Below are positions 52,111 to 60,251 of a DNA stretch of 64,000 nt, in pieces. Under the pieces are notes generated by a model. The model searched no databases, was not told where the DNA came from, and saw only the letters and a list, made by a program, of their open reading frames with translations. Source of the DNA: Microvirga solisilvae (GTDB lineage: Bacteria > Pseudomonadota > Alphaproteobacteria > Rhizobiales > Beijerinckiaceae); assembly GCF_022808595.1 (NCBI RefSeq), contig NZ_JAKUCN010000003.1, forward strand, positions 186,001-250,000. Direction: 5' to 3'. The position numbers and the translations under genes are program-made. Positions within the stretch are counted from its first letter, which is position 1, and every line of letters begins with the position of its first letter.

Positions 52111-52743
52111 TCAAGCCGTCTGGTGATGGTGCTTTGCCTCGTAGCGCATGAGCCGCAGGATCGCGCCGTAGGGGGCGATCGAGATGGCGGCGAGCGAGAG
52201 CTTCACGAGGTAATCGGCGACGGCGAGGTTCACCCACGGCAGCGCGATGCACTCATCCGCGATGCCGGCATTGGCCATCACATCGGTGATCGTGAGGCCG
52301 AGGCCGGGGAGGGTGCCGCAATAGAAGGCAACCGAGAAGAAGATCGCCGTGTCGAGGCCGGACGAGATCACGGACGACACGAAGGGCGGCATCCACCAGG
52401 CGTGGCCGCGCAGGCGGGTGAAGATTTTGATGTCGAGAAGCTGCGCCACCAGGAAGGCCGCGCCGGACGCAATCGCGATGCGCGGCGTCGCGAGATAGAT
52501 CGACAGCAGAACCGCCAGCACGAAGCCGGCATAGACCACCCGGCGCGCGCCTTTGGGGCCGAAGCGGCGGTTCGACAGGTCGGTGACCAGGAAAGCGAAG
52601 GGATAGCTGAAGGCGCCCCAGGTCAGGTAATCGCCCAGACCCAGATGCTGGAAGGGATACTGAACCAGAATATTCGACGAGAGGACGACGAGGGTCATGG
52701 CGGCGAGCGCAATGAGGAAGTCGCGGTGTCCGGTCTTGATCAT
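52111..52743 (-). CDS. Queuosine-precursor transporter (YhhQ/VUT family)
   Basis: A 210-aa inner-membrane protein with about six hydrophobic segments. Family motifs include SSNILVQYPF near 22-31, TWGAFSYPFAFLVTDLSNRRFG near 41-62 and KIFTRLRGHAWWMPPFVSSVISSGLDTAIFF. YhhQ-type carriers import preQ0/preQ1 or queuine for tRNA modification. It lies downstream of rpmB on the same strand, beyond a terminator. No preQ1 riboswitch pattern is visible in the 95-base gap. Confidence 0.9.
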   Translation of the reverse strand: MIKTGHRDFLIALAAMTLVVLSSNILVQYPFQHLGLGDYLTWGAFSYPFAFLVTDLSNRRFGPKGARRVVYAGFVLAVLLSIYLATPRIAIASGAAFLVAQLLDIKIFTRLRGHAWWMPPFVSSVISSGLDTAIFFSVAFYCGTLPGLGLTITDVMANAGIADECIALPWVNLAVADYLVKLSLAAISIAPYGAILRLMRYEAKHHHQTA

Positions 52744-52782
52744 GATCGACCTTTTTGGGTTCAGCTAAGCCTTATCGGCAAC

Positions 52783-52809
52783 GCAAAACGGGCGGCCGTG
52801 AGGCCGCCC
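52783..52809 (-). terminator. Intrinsic terminator of rpmB
   Basis: GGGCGGCC (52790-52797) pairs with GGCCGCCC (52802-52809) across a four-base loop. On the minus strand the stem is followed by GTTTTGC. It separates rpmB from the downstream transporter gene. Confidence 0.8.
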
Positions 52810-52838
52810 GCAGCGTGGAAAACTTTCGAGACGGAAGA

Positions 52839-53129
52839 TTAGCTCGCAGCAGCGAGCTTCTTCTCGATCTCGCGCTTCACAGCGAGGGCGGTGGTCGACA
52901 GCTCGCCAGCCGAGGCCTTCGCGAGGAAGGCATCGAGGCCGCCGCGGTGCTCGACGGAACGCAGAGCATGGGCGGACACACGCAGGCGCACAGAGCGCTG
53001 CAGGGTGTCGGACTGGAGCGTGACGTTGCAGAGGTTCGGCAGGAACTTCCGCTTCGTCTTGCGGTTCGAGTGGCTCACCAGGTGGCCACTCAGCACGGCC
53101 TTGCCGGTCAATTCGCAACGGCGCGACAT
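52839..53129 (-). CDS. rpmB: 50S ribosomal protein bL28
   Basis: Large-subunit ribosomal protein, 96 aa, the long alphaproteobacterial form. [29 protein letters not shown] at the N-terminus and [27 protein letters not shown] after it are diagnostic (split here by a variable stretch). AGGATTGAACCC precedes the ATG. It is followed by a GC-rich terminator, so it is probably monocistronic. It is divergent from the DUF3108 gene. Confidence 0.96.
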   Translation of the reverse strand: MSRRCELTGKAVLSGHLVSHSNRKTKRKFLPNLCNVTLQSDTLQRSVRLRVSAHALRSVEHRGGLDAFLAKASAGELSTTALAVKREIEKKLAAAS

Positions 53130-53374
53130 GGGTTCAATCCTATTTCATAAGGGGTCACGGCTTCGATTTCGCGGGTTTGCTTCAACGCAGATCCCGCGCC
53201 GCCGGACACCAGAAGTCCTTGGAAGGTGCAGGGCTATAGGCTGAAACAGGGCCCCGCGTCAAGAATAGTGCGACAGCAGAACCTGTTTTTTTACGCCGTC
53301 TTGGTCATGATTTATTCTGATTCTCGTGGCATGCAACAGAATAGACTAACGGGACAGCCCCCGAGAAAGCCTCC

Positions 53375-54247
53375 ATGCGCGTCATCGCTTCCGCTCTGTT
53401 AACCTTAACCGTCGCCGGTTTCGCCTCTCAAGCACAGGCCCAAGCCGCGCAAACGCTCAAGGTGAACTACAACCTGTCCCTGGCGGGCCTGCCGTTGGGT
53501 AAGGCTGATCTGTCCTCGACCTTCACCGGCCCGAAATATCAGGTCGAGGGCAACGTCAAGCTCTCCGGGCTCGTGAAGATGCTCACCGGCGGCAAGGGCG
53601 CGGGCACCGCGTCCGGCGTCATTGCCGGCACGCAGCTCCAGCCGCGCGGATTTGCCGTGACCTCGAAATCGTCGGGCGATCAGCGCACCGTCCGCATGGC
53701 GCTCGATGACGGTGATGTGGTCGAGGCCGAGATCGTGCCGCCCGTGGAGCCGAAAGAGGACCGGGTGCCCGTGAAGGAGGCCGACAAGAAGGGGGTTATC
53801 GATCCCCTGAGCGCCCTCATCATGCCGGCGCTGGCGTCAAAAAGCCTCACCGACGAAGCCAATTGCAACCGCACCATCCCGGTCTTCGACGGGGCGGCCC
53901 GCCAGAATATCGTGCTCTCCTATGCCGAGACGAGGACCATCGAGGTGCCGGGCTATTCCGGCCCCGTTCTCGTCTGCAATGCCCGCTGGGTGCCGATCTC
54001 CGGCCACCGCACGCAGCGCCCCTCCACCAAGTTCATGCAGGACAACAAGGACATGAACGTGTGGCTGGCGCCCGTTGAGGGCCCCCGCGTGCTCTTCCCG
54101 ATCAAGGTGGCCGTGCGCACCATGGTGGGCATGGGCGAGCTGGAGGCCGCCAATTGGTCGGTGGAAGGCGATGTGAAGCCTGCTTCCGCGACGGGTAAGC
54201 CTGCGACGAAGCCCAGGGCGCCCGTCCAGGCCGGAGCCGGGCAGTAA
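53375..54247 (+). CDS. DUF3108 domain-containing exported protein
   Basis: A 290-aa protein with a signal peptide (ALLTLTVAGFASQAQA). The mature part starts LKVNYNLSLAGLPLGKADLSSTF, the beta-rich opening of DUF3108 proteins, and continues with AWKSSGD-like and VDPLSALIMPALA-type segments, here IDPLSALIMPALASKS. Two cysteines (NCNRT-type EANCNRTIPVF and VLVCNARW) may pair. Thought to be an envelope protein; function unknown. rpmB-DUF3108-helicase order is common in the group. Confidence 0.85.
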   Translation: MRVIASALLTLTVAGFASQAQAQAAQTLKVNYNLSLAGLPLGKADLSSTFTGPKYQVEGNVKLSGLVKMLTGGKGAGTASGVIAGTQLQPRGFAVTSKSSGDQRTVRMALDDGDVVEAEIVPPVEPKEDRVPVKEADKKGVIDPLSALIMPALASKSLTDEANCNRTIPVFDGAARQNIVLSYAETRTIEVPGYSGPVLVCNARWVPISGHRTQRPSTKFMQDNKDMNVWLAPVEGPRVLFPIKVAVRTMVGMGELEAANWSVEGDVKPASATGKPATKPRAPVQAGAGQ

Positions 54248-54436
54248 GCTTTCGATCTCCCGATAAAACTCTCAAAATCCTCGGAGAATGGCCGTGGGCC
54301 GGTAGCGAAACCGGCTCGATGTCCCATATAAGGGAAAGCCTGCCGCCGGAGACCGAGGCGGGGCCTGCATCGACTGACGCGGGAGCGTCTTACCCCTCTC
54401 ATCCGGGATCAGCCCGACATTACCCGATATCCAGGC

Positions 54437-57400
54437 ATGGTTCGCCGTTCCCTTCCTCCGCAAGTGCGCGCGCGCGGCGTCACCGCCGTGCTCGGGCCCA
54501 CCAATACCGGCAAGACCCATCTCGCCATCGAGCGCATGCTCGGTCACGACAGCGGGATGATCGGCCTGCCGCTGCGCCTGCTCGCGCGCGAGGTCTACAG
54601 CCGAGTGGTCGAGAAGGCGGGTCACCACAACGTCGCCCTCATCACGGGTGAGGAAAAGATCAAGCCGGACAAGCCCCGCTACTGGATCTCCACCGTGGAG
54701 GCCATGCCGCGCGATGTGGACGCATCCTTCGTCGCCATCGACGAGATCCAGCTCGCCTCCGATCTGGATCGCGGCCATGTGTTCACGGATCGCCTCCTGA
54801 ACCAGCGTGGGCGCCAGGAGACGCTGCTCATCGGCTCCATGACCATGCGACCGCTTATCGAGGCGCTGATTCCCGGCGTCCATGTGGTCACGAGGCCGCG
54901 CCTGTCGCAGCTCACCTTCGCGGGTGAGAAGAAGGTGTCGCGCCTGCCGCGCCGTTCGGCCATCGTCGCGTTCTCGGCGGAGGAGGTCTATGGCATCGCG
55001 GAGCTCATCCGCCGCCAGAGCGGGGGTGCCGCGGTGGTGCTCGGCGCCCTCTCGCCCCGCACCCGCAATGCGCAGGTGGAGCTCTACCAGAACGGGGATG
55101 TGGATTACCTCATCGCCACGGATGCCATCGGCATGGGCCTCAATCTCGATGTGGACCATGTGGCCTTCGCCTCGGACAAGAAGTTCGACGGCTTCCGCTT
55201 CCGCAAGCTCTATAACCCGGAACTCGCCCAGATCGCGGGCCGCGCCGGGCGCTACATGCGCGACGGCACTTTCGGCTCCACGGGCCGCTGTCCGCCCTTC
55301 GACGCGGAGACGGTGGAAGCCCTGGAGAACCACACCTTCGACCCTGTGCGTATCCTGCAATGGCGCAACCCGGACCTGGATTTCTCATCCCTCGGGCGGC
55401 TTCGCGATTCCTTGGGCGTTCAGCCCCGGGAGCATGGCCTCGTGCGCGCGCCCACCGGCGAGGACGTGGCCTCCCTGGAGATTCTGGCCCGCGAGGACGA
55501 CATCCAGGCTTTCGCCCGGACCCCTTACGCGGTCGAGCGGCTCTGGCAGATGTGCCAGGTGCCCGATTACAGAAAAGTTTCACCCCAGACCCACGCGGAT
55601 CTGATCGGTCAGCTCTATCGCTTCCTGATGAAGGACGGCGCCATCCCGGCAGAGTGGTTTTCCCGCCATCTCTCGGCTTCGGACCGTACGGATGGGGATA
55701 TCGACACCCTCTCCAACCGCATTGCCCAGGTGCGGACTTGGTCTTTTGTCGCAAACCGTCCGGACTGGTTAAAAGACCCGGAGCATTGGCAGGGTGTTGC
55801 GCGTCGGGTAGAGGACAAGCTATCGGATGCGCTTCATGAACGCCTCGCCCAAAGATTCATCGATCGGCGGACGAGCGTTCTCATGCGGCGCTTGAGAGAG
55901 AACACGATGCTCGAAGCGGAAATTACGACTACCGGCGACGTTACCGTCGAGGGGCAACATATCGGCCACCTGCACGGCTTCCATTTCGTGCCTGATCCCC
56001 AGGCCGATACCACGGAGGCCAAGACCCTGCGCAATGCCGCCAGCAAGGCGCTGGCCGGCGAGATCGAGGCGCGGGCCGACAGGTTCGCCGAAACACCCGA
56101 CACCACGCTGGTCCTGTCGAACGACGGCACCGTGCGCTGGATGGGCGACCCCGTGGCGAAGCTCGAGCCCGGCGACAAGCTGTTCGAGCCGCGCGTGCGC
56201 ATTCTCTCGGACGAGCACCTCACAGGCCCCGCCCGTGACAAGGTGGACAACCGCCTGCGCGCCTGGCTGAAGGCCTATGTGGTGCGCCTGCTCGGCCCCG
56301 CGATGGATATCGAGACCAATGCGGAGATCACCGGTCTTGCCCGCGGCATCGCCTTCCAGATCGGCGAGGCCATCGGCGTGCTGGAGCGCGCCAAGGTGCT
56401 CAACGAGGTCCGCAGCCTCGACCAGGATTCCCGCGCAGCGCTCCGCAAGGCGGGCGTACGCTTCGGCGCCTATCATCTTTATCTGCCGGCCCTTCTGAAG
56501 CCTGCCCCGCGCGTTCTCGCAACGCAGCTCTGGGCGCTCCAGAACGGCGGCCTCGACCAGAAGGGCATCGACGAGATCGCCCATCTCGCCCAGTCGGGCC
56601 GCACTTCGATCCCGGTCGATCCGGAGATCGCGGCGGGCCTCTACCGCGCCGCCGGCTTCCGCGTCTGCGGTGGCCGCGCCGTGCGCGTGGATATCCTGGA
56701 GCGTCTCGCCGACCTCATCCGCCCGGCGATTTCCTATCGTCCCGGCATCACCCCCGGCGAGCCGCCGGCCGGTGCCGCCGATGGCGACAGCTTCGTGCCG
56801 ACGGTTGCCATGACGTCCCTCGTCGGCTGCGCAGGCGAGGATTTCGCGACCATCCTGAAGTCGCTCGGCTATGTCATGGAGCGCCGTCAAGGCCCCGCGA
56901 TCACCGTTCCGCTGATCGCCGCAGCGTCGACCGAGCCCGCCGCAGAGGCTTCCGCCGAGACCCCGGCTCCTGCCGAGGAAACCGGAGCGGCGACCGTGTC
57001 CGAGGCCGTTGCCATCGAGGCCGTGGAGGCGAGCGCCGCCGAGGCTGTGGCTTCGCCCGAGGGTGCCGCTGCCGAAGGTGCTTCTGAAGCTCCTACCGAG
57101 CCCGAGACCATCGAGGTCTGGCGCCAGCACCGCCGTCATCACGAGGGCGGACAGGCCCGCCAGGGCCGCGAAGCGCGCGGTCCCCGGGGTGAGCGTCCCG
57201 AGCGCGGCGACCGGCGTCCTCGCCATGGCGAAGGCCAGGGTGAGCGTCCGCGCCGTGAGGCGCAAGGTGAAGGTGGCCGGGAGGGCGGGCGTCCGCAGAA
57301 CCGTCCCCCGCGCGGTCCTCGTCCCGACGACCGCCGTGGTCCGCGTCCCGACAAGCGCGCCGACAACCGCCGCGATGGCGGCGGTCAGGAGCGCCGCGAG

Positions 57401-57475
57401 AAGCAGCCGGACCCGAACTCGCCCTTCGCCAAGCTGATGGCCCTCAAGGCCCAGATGGAAGACGGCAAGAAGTAA
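54437..57475 (+). CDS. SUV3-like DExH RNA helicase with Arg/Gly-rich tail
   Basis: A 1012-aa superfamily 2 helicase. Motif I is LGPTNTGKTHLAIERML (about 19-35), and motif II is the unusual DEIQ in AIDEIQLASDLDRGHVF. ATDAIGMGLNLDVDHVAFA and QIAGRAGRYMRDGTFGSTG are motifs V and VI, matching mitochondrial SUV3/SUPV3L1. A SUV3-type C-terminal region follows to about 860, then an Ala/Glu-rich linker. The last 100 residues are Arg/Gly/Pro/Asp-rich (RGERPERGDRRPRHGEGQ and similar), typical of RNA-binding disordered tails. Probably acts in RNA unwinding or decay; partners unknown. Sixteen bases before the S4 gene. Confidence 0.9.
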   Translation: MVRRSLPPQVRARGVTAVLGPTNTGKTHLAIERMLGHDSGMIGLPLRLLAREVYSRVVEKAGHHNVALITGEEKIKPDKPRYWISTVEAMPRDVDASFVAIDEIQLASDLDRGHVFTDRLLNQRGRQETLLIGSMTMRPLIEALIPGVHVVTRPRLSQLTFAGEKKVSRLPRRSAIVAFSAEEVYGIAELIRRQSGGAAVVLGALSPRTRNAQVELYQNGDVDYLIATDAIGMGLNLDVDHVAFASDKKFDGFRFRKLYNPELAQIAGRAGRYMRDGTFGSTGRCPPFDAETVEALENHTFDPVRILQWRNPDLDFSSLGRLRDSLGVQPREHGLVRAPTGEDVASLEILAREDDIQAFARTPYAVERLWQMCQVPDYRKVSPQTHADLIGQLYRFLMKDGAIPAEWFSRHLSASDRTDGDIDTLSNRIAQVRTWSFVANRPDWLKDPEHWQGVARRVEDKLSDALHERLAQRFIDRRTSVLMRRLRENTMLEAEITTTGDVTVEGQHIGHLHGFHFVPDPQADTTEAKTLRNAASKALAGEIEARADRFAETPDTTLVLSNDGTVRWMGDPVAKLEPGDKLFEPRVRILSDEHLTGPARDKVDNRLRAWLKAYVVRLLGPAMDIETNAEITGLARGIAFQIGEAIGVLERAKVLNEVRSLDQDSRAALRKAGVRFGAYHLYLPALLKPAPRVLATQLWALQNGGLDQKGIDEIAHLAQSGRTSIPVDPEIAAGLYRAAGFRVCGGRAVRVDILERLADLIRPAISYRPGITPGEPPAGAADGDSFVPTVAMTSLVGCAGEDFATILKSLGYVMERRQGPAITVPLIAAASTEPAAEASAETPAPAEETGAATVSEAVAIEAVEASAAEAVASPEGAAAEGASEAPTEPETIEVWRQHRRHHEGGQARQGREARGPRGERPERGDRRPRHGEGQGERPRREAQGEGGREGGRPQNRPPRGPRPDDRRGPRPDKRADNRRDGGGQERREKQPDPNSPFAKLMALKAQMEDGKK

Positions 57476-57490
57476 GGATGGGGATGGCGA

Positions 57491-57793
57491 ATGCGTGAGG
57501 ACCGGCAGCGGCTCGATAAGTGGCTCTGGTTCGCACGCTTCGCCAAGACCCGTACGCTGGCCGCCAAGCTCGTCACGAGCGGCTTCGTGCGGGTCAATGG
57601 CCAGCGCATCGACAATGCCGCAAAGGCCCTGGCCGTCGGCGATGTGGTGACCCTCGCTCTGGCCCGCACGACCCTGGTGGTGAAGGTAGAGGCTCTTGGG
57701 CTACGCCGGGGCCCTGCACCGGAAGCAAGGCAGCTCTACGCCGATCTCACTGAAGGTGAGGGAACGCTTGTCAGCGGCGATAACAAGAGCTAG
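57491..57793 (+). CDS. S4-domain RNA-binding protein (Hsp15-like)
   Basis: A 100-aa protein whose N-terminal two thirds are an S4 domain: RLDKWLWFARFAKTRTLAAKLVTSG followed by FVRVNGQRID. In E. coli, Hsp15 recycles stalled 50S subunits carrying nascent chains. A short polar tail follows. ATG 57491 is 15 bases after the helicase stop, so the two RNA proteins are probably co-transcribed. fdxA follows after 45 bases. Confidence 0.9.
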   Translation: MREDRQRLDKWLWFARFAKTRTLAAKLVTSGFVRVNGQRIDNAAKALAVGDVVTLALARTTLVVKVEALGLRRGPAPEARQLYADLTEGEGTLVSGDNKS

Positions 57794-57838
57794 AGCGGCG
57801 ATAATACGTATTCTTGGAAGACCCTCGAAGGACCGTTC

Positions 57839-58177
57839 ATGACCTACGTCGTCACTGAAAATTGCATCAAGTGCAAATACATGGACTGCGTCGAGGTCTG
57901 TCCGGTGGATTGCTTCTACGAGGGTGAGAACATGCTCGTCATCCACCCGGACGAGTGCATCGATTGCGGCGTCTGCGAGCCGGAATGCCCGGCGGAGGCC
58001 ATCAAGCCCGACGCGGAGCCGGGGCTGGAGCAATGGCTGAAGCTCAATGCCGACATGGCCAAGAGCTGGCCCAACATCACCCAGAAGAAAGACCCGCCGG
58101 CGGATGCCAAGGAATTCGACGGCGTAGCGGGTAAGTTCGAGTCTTATTTCTCGTCCAACCCCGGTGACGGCGACTAA
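57839..58177 (+). CDS. fdxA: Seven-iron ferredoxin FdxA
   Basis: A 112-aa ferredoxin. The two cluster motifs are [20 protein letters not shown] and [18 protein letters not shown], matching 3Fe-4S plus 4Fe-4S ferredoxins of the FdxA type. The C-terminal extension ([19 protein letters not shown]) is also family-typical. A soluble electron carrier. It ends at a modest hairpin. Confidence 0.96.
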   Translation: MTYVVTENCIKCKYMDCVEVCPVDCFYEGENMLVIHPDECIDCGVCEPECPAEAIKPDAEPGLEQWLKLNADMAKSWPNITQKKDPPADAKEFDGVAGKFESYFSSNPGDGD

Positions 58178-58546
58178 GCTCAAAGGGCTGTAAACCCTGG
58201 TCATAAACCAGGCTTCTTTACGCTACGCTTTGAAATATTTTTGCTTTTTCGGCCAGACTGTGATAGGGTCTGCAAATGCCGTCGCTTGCGCTCAAGCCGT
58301 GCACCGTCCCTCGCAGGTCGTCGGTTCACACACTGAAGCAATGATGCACGAACCAAGCCAAAGGGGCGCCAACTCTCCTCGGGCTCGGAAGAGCGTTTTC
58401 TAAGCTGCTGGCTTACATCAGGGAGTCGGGCGGAAGTGTCAAGTTCCGTGACCGCTCATCTCATTCCTGTTCCCCTGGGTCCCTGCCCAGTGGAACCACG
58501 CTCCCGGGCCGTGAGGCCGGGGGCCATGCAAGGAGGCCTCTCTCGC
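58178..58546 (+). promoter_or_regulatory. Leader and putative promoter region of carD, with fdxA terminator
   Basis: This 369-base stretch has no supported gene. CCTGGT (58196-58201) pairs with ACCAGG (58207-58212), followed by CTTCTTTA: a modest terminator for fdxA. TTGCTT (58241-58246) and TAGGGT (58264-58269) are 17 bases apart, a weak promoter-like pair. If used, the carD transcript would have a leader of about 270 bases. AGGAGG at 58531-58536 is the carD ribosome site. Confidence 0.45.
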
Positions 58547-59128
58547 ATGACAACCCCTAAGAAGTCCGCCCAGCGCCTGGGTTTCAAGTCTGGCGAAGCC
58601 ATCGTTTATCCCGCTCACGGCGTCGGCCGCATCACGGCCATCGAGGAGCAGGAGATCGCCGGCTTCAAGCTGGAGCTCTACGTGGTCTCCTTCGACAAGG
58701 ACAAGATGGTCCTCCGAGTCCCGACCGCGAAAGCCGCCAGCGTCGGCATGCGCAAGCTCGCCGAGCCCGCCCTGGTGCAGAAGGCTCTGGACGTTCTGAC
58801 GGGTCGTGCCCGCGTGAAGCGCACCATGTGGTCGCGCCGTGCCCAGGAATATGAAGCGAAGATCAATTCCGGCGACCTGATCGCCGTGACCGAGGTCGTG
58901 CGTGACCTGTACCGCTCCGAGGCTCAGCCCGAGCAGTCCTACAGCGAGCGTCAGCTTTATGAATCCGCCCTCGACCGCGTCGTGCGCGAGATCGCGGCCG
59001 TGAACAAGATTACGGATACGGAAGCGCTCAAGCTCATCGAGCAGAGCCTGGCCAAGTCGCCGCGCCGCGCCAAGGGCGCCGAGGCCGACGATGCTGATGG
59101 CGACGATGTGCAGGAAGAAGCCGCTTAA
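58547..59128 (+). CDS. carD: CarD/CdnL-family RNA-polymerase-binding transcription factor
   Basis: A 193-aa protein. The N-terminal Tudor-like domain (FKSGEAIVYPAHGVGRITAIEEQEIAG, then LELYVVSFDKDKMVLRVP) binds the RNA polymerase beta subunit. A helical C-terminal domain (KRTMWSRRAQEYEAKINSGD) follows, ending in an acidic tail. CdnL proteins stabilise open promoter complexes, notably at rRNA promoters. ATG 58547 follows AGGAGG; a longer reading from 58436 has no conserved sequence. A clear terminator follows. Confidence 0.93.
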   Translation: MTTPKKSAQRLGFKSGEAIVYPAHGVGRITAIEEQEIAGFKLELYVVSFDKDKMVLRVPTAKAASVGMRKLAEPALVQKALDVLTGRARVKRTMWSRRAQEYEAKINSGDLIAVTEVVRDLYRSEAQPEQSYSERQLYESALDRVVREIAAVNKITDTEALKLIEQSLAKSPRRAKGAEADDADGDDVQEEAA

Positions 59129-59154
59129 AAAGCAACACGGTTTCGCAGCATTCC

Positions 59155-59184
59155 AAAAGCCTGGCCTTGCGCCAGGCTTTTTTA
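59155..59184 (+). terminator. Intrinsic terminator of carD
   Basis: AAAAGCCTGGC (59155-59165) pairs with GCCAGGCTTTT (59171-59181) across a five-base loop and runs into a T-tract ending TTTATTG. It lies 26 bases after the carD stop. Confidence 0.92.
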
Positions 59185-59295
59185 TTGCCCGAACGCCTTG
59201 TTTTCAGGGCTTACGAATCTATTTTGCAAAACTTGGCTGTTTGAAGTGAACTTTTTCCGGCCTCGCTCGTTGTGTCTTTGCCAAGGGAGGACACA

Positions 59296-60168
59296 ATGGG
59301 AGAAATCTCAGGCGTTCGTCGTCGTTTCGTTCGCGCCGCCATGAATGCACCTTTTCTCGAGAGAGAAGAGGAGCACCAGCTTGCCGTGCGCTGGAAAGAA
59401 CAACGCGACGAGACAGCTCTTCACCAATTGACGGCTGCGCATATGCGCCTCGTGATCGCGCTGGCAGCCCGTTTTCGTCATTACGGCCTGCCGATGGCGG
59501 ATCTCGTCCAAGAAGGTCATGTGGGCCTTCTCGAAGCCGCTGCCCGGTTCGAACCGGAGCGGGAAGTCCGCTTCTCCACTTACGCAACATGGTGGATCCG
59601 CGCTTCCGTGCAGGATTACATCCTTCGTAACTGGTCAATTGTCCGTGGCGGAACAAGTTCCGCGCAGAAGGCTCTTTTCTTCAATCTTCGTCGCCTGCGC
59701 GCTCGCCTGACGCGCGGCGGTGAAGAGCGCATCTCCTCTGAAGTTCACGCGAAGATCGCCGAGGCGATCGGCGTGTCGAAGGCGGATGTGGCGCTCATGG
59801 ATGCGCGCCTTTCGGCTCCCGATACCTCGCTCAATGCGCCAGTGCTCGATGCCGATCCGTCGAACTCGGCGGAGCGCGTGGAATTCCTCGTCGATACGAG
59901 CCCGCTGCCCGATGAGAGCGTGAGCGACGTAATCGATACCGAGCGTCGCGTGCGGTGGCTCAAGCAGGCGCTCGAAGTGCTGAACGAACGCGAGCTGCGC
60001 ATTCTCCAGGCCCGTCGTCTCGACGACGAGCAGGTGACTCTCGAATTCCTCGGCGACCGTCTGGGAATTTCGAAAGAGCGCGTGCGCCAGATCGAAAACC
60101 GCGCACTGGAAAAGCTCAAGCGCGCGCTGGTGGACAAGTATCCTCAAGCAGCAGGCGCATTCGTCTAA
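59296..60168 (+). CDS. rpoH: Heat-shock-type sigma factor RpoH
   Basis: A 290-aa sigma factor of the sigma-32 group. Region 2 shows HMRLVIALAARFRHYGLPMADLVQEGHVGLLEAA and RFSTYATWWIRASVQDYILRNWSIVR. The RpoH box QKALFFNLRR lies at 124-133. Region 4 has LGDRLGISKERVRQIENRALEKLK. Rhizobiales often carry two or more RpoH paralogues, and this may be RpoH2, but that needs comparison. ATG 59296 follows GGGAGG. It has its own upstream region after the carD terminator. Confidence 0.92.
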   Translation: MGEISGVRRRFVRAAMNAPFLEREEEHQLAVRWKEQRDETALHQLTAAHMRLVIALAARFRHYGLPMADLVQEGHVGLLEAAARFEPEREVRFSTYATWWIRASVQDYILRNWSIVRGGTSSAQKALFFNLRRLRARLTRGGEERISSEVHAKIAEAIGVSKADVALMDARLSAPDTSLNAPVLDADPSNSAERVEFLVDTSPLPDESVSDVIDTERRVRWLKQALEVLNERELRILQARRLDDEQVTLEFLGDRLGISKERVRQIENRALEKLKRALVDKYPQAAGAFV

Positions 60169-60194
60169 GGCGTTTCGAGACCATTAGAAACACA

Positions 60195-60233
60195 ACAGGC
60201 GAGCCGAGAGATCGGCTCGCCTGTAAGCTTTTT
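60195..60233. terminator. Bidirectional terminator between rpoH and the M48 protease gene
   Basis: A perfect thirteen-base stem, ACAGGCGAGCCGA (60195-60207) with its complement (60212-60224), has a GAGA loop. AAGCTTTTT follows on the plus strand and TTGTGTTTCT on the minus strand. It lies between convergent genes and can end both. Confidence 0.88.
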
Positions 60234-60251
60234 GATGATCACTCTTCGCGA

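Noticed and set aside
52092-52118. General-stress EcfG-type promoter (GGAAC ... CGT)
   Set aside because: It has a suitable spacing but lies between convergent gene ends with no gene to drive, and the second element is imperfect.
52744-52838. preQ1 riboswitch upstream of the queuosine-precursor transporter
   Set aside because: No preQ1-I or -II core sequence is visible; the structured element there is the rpmB terminator.
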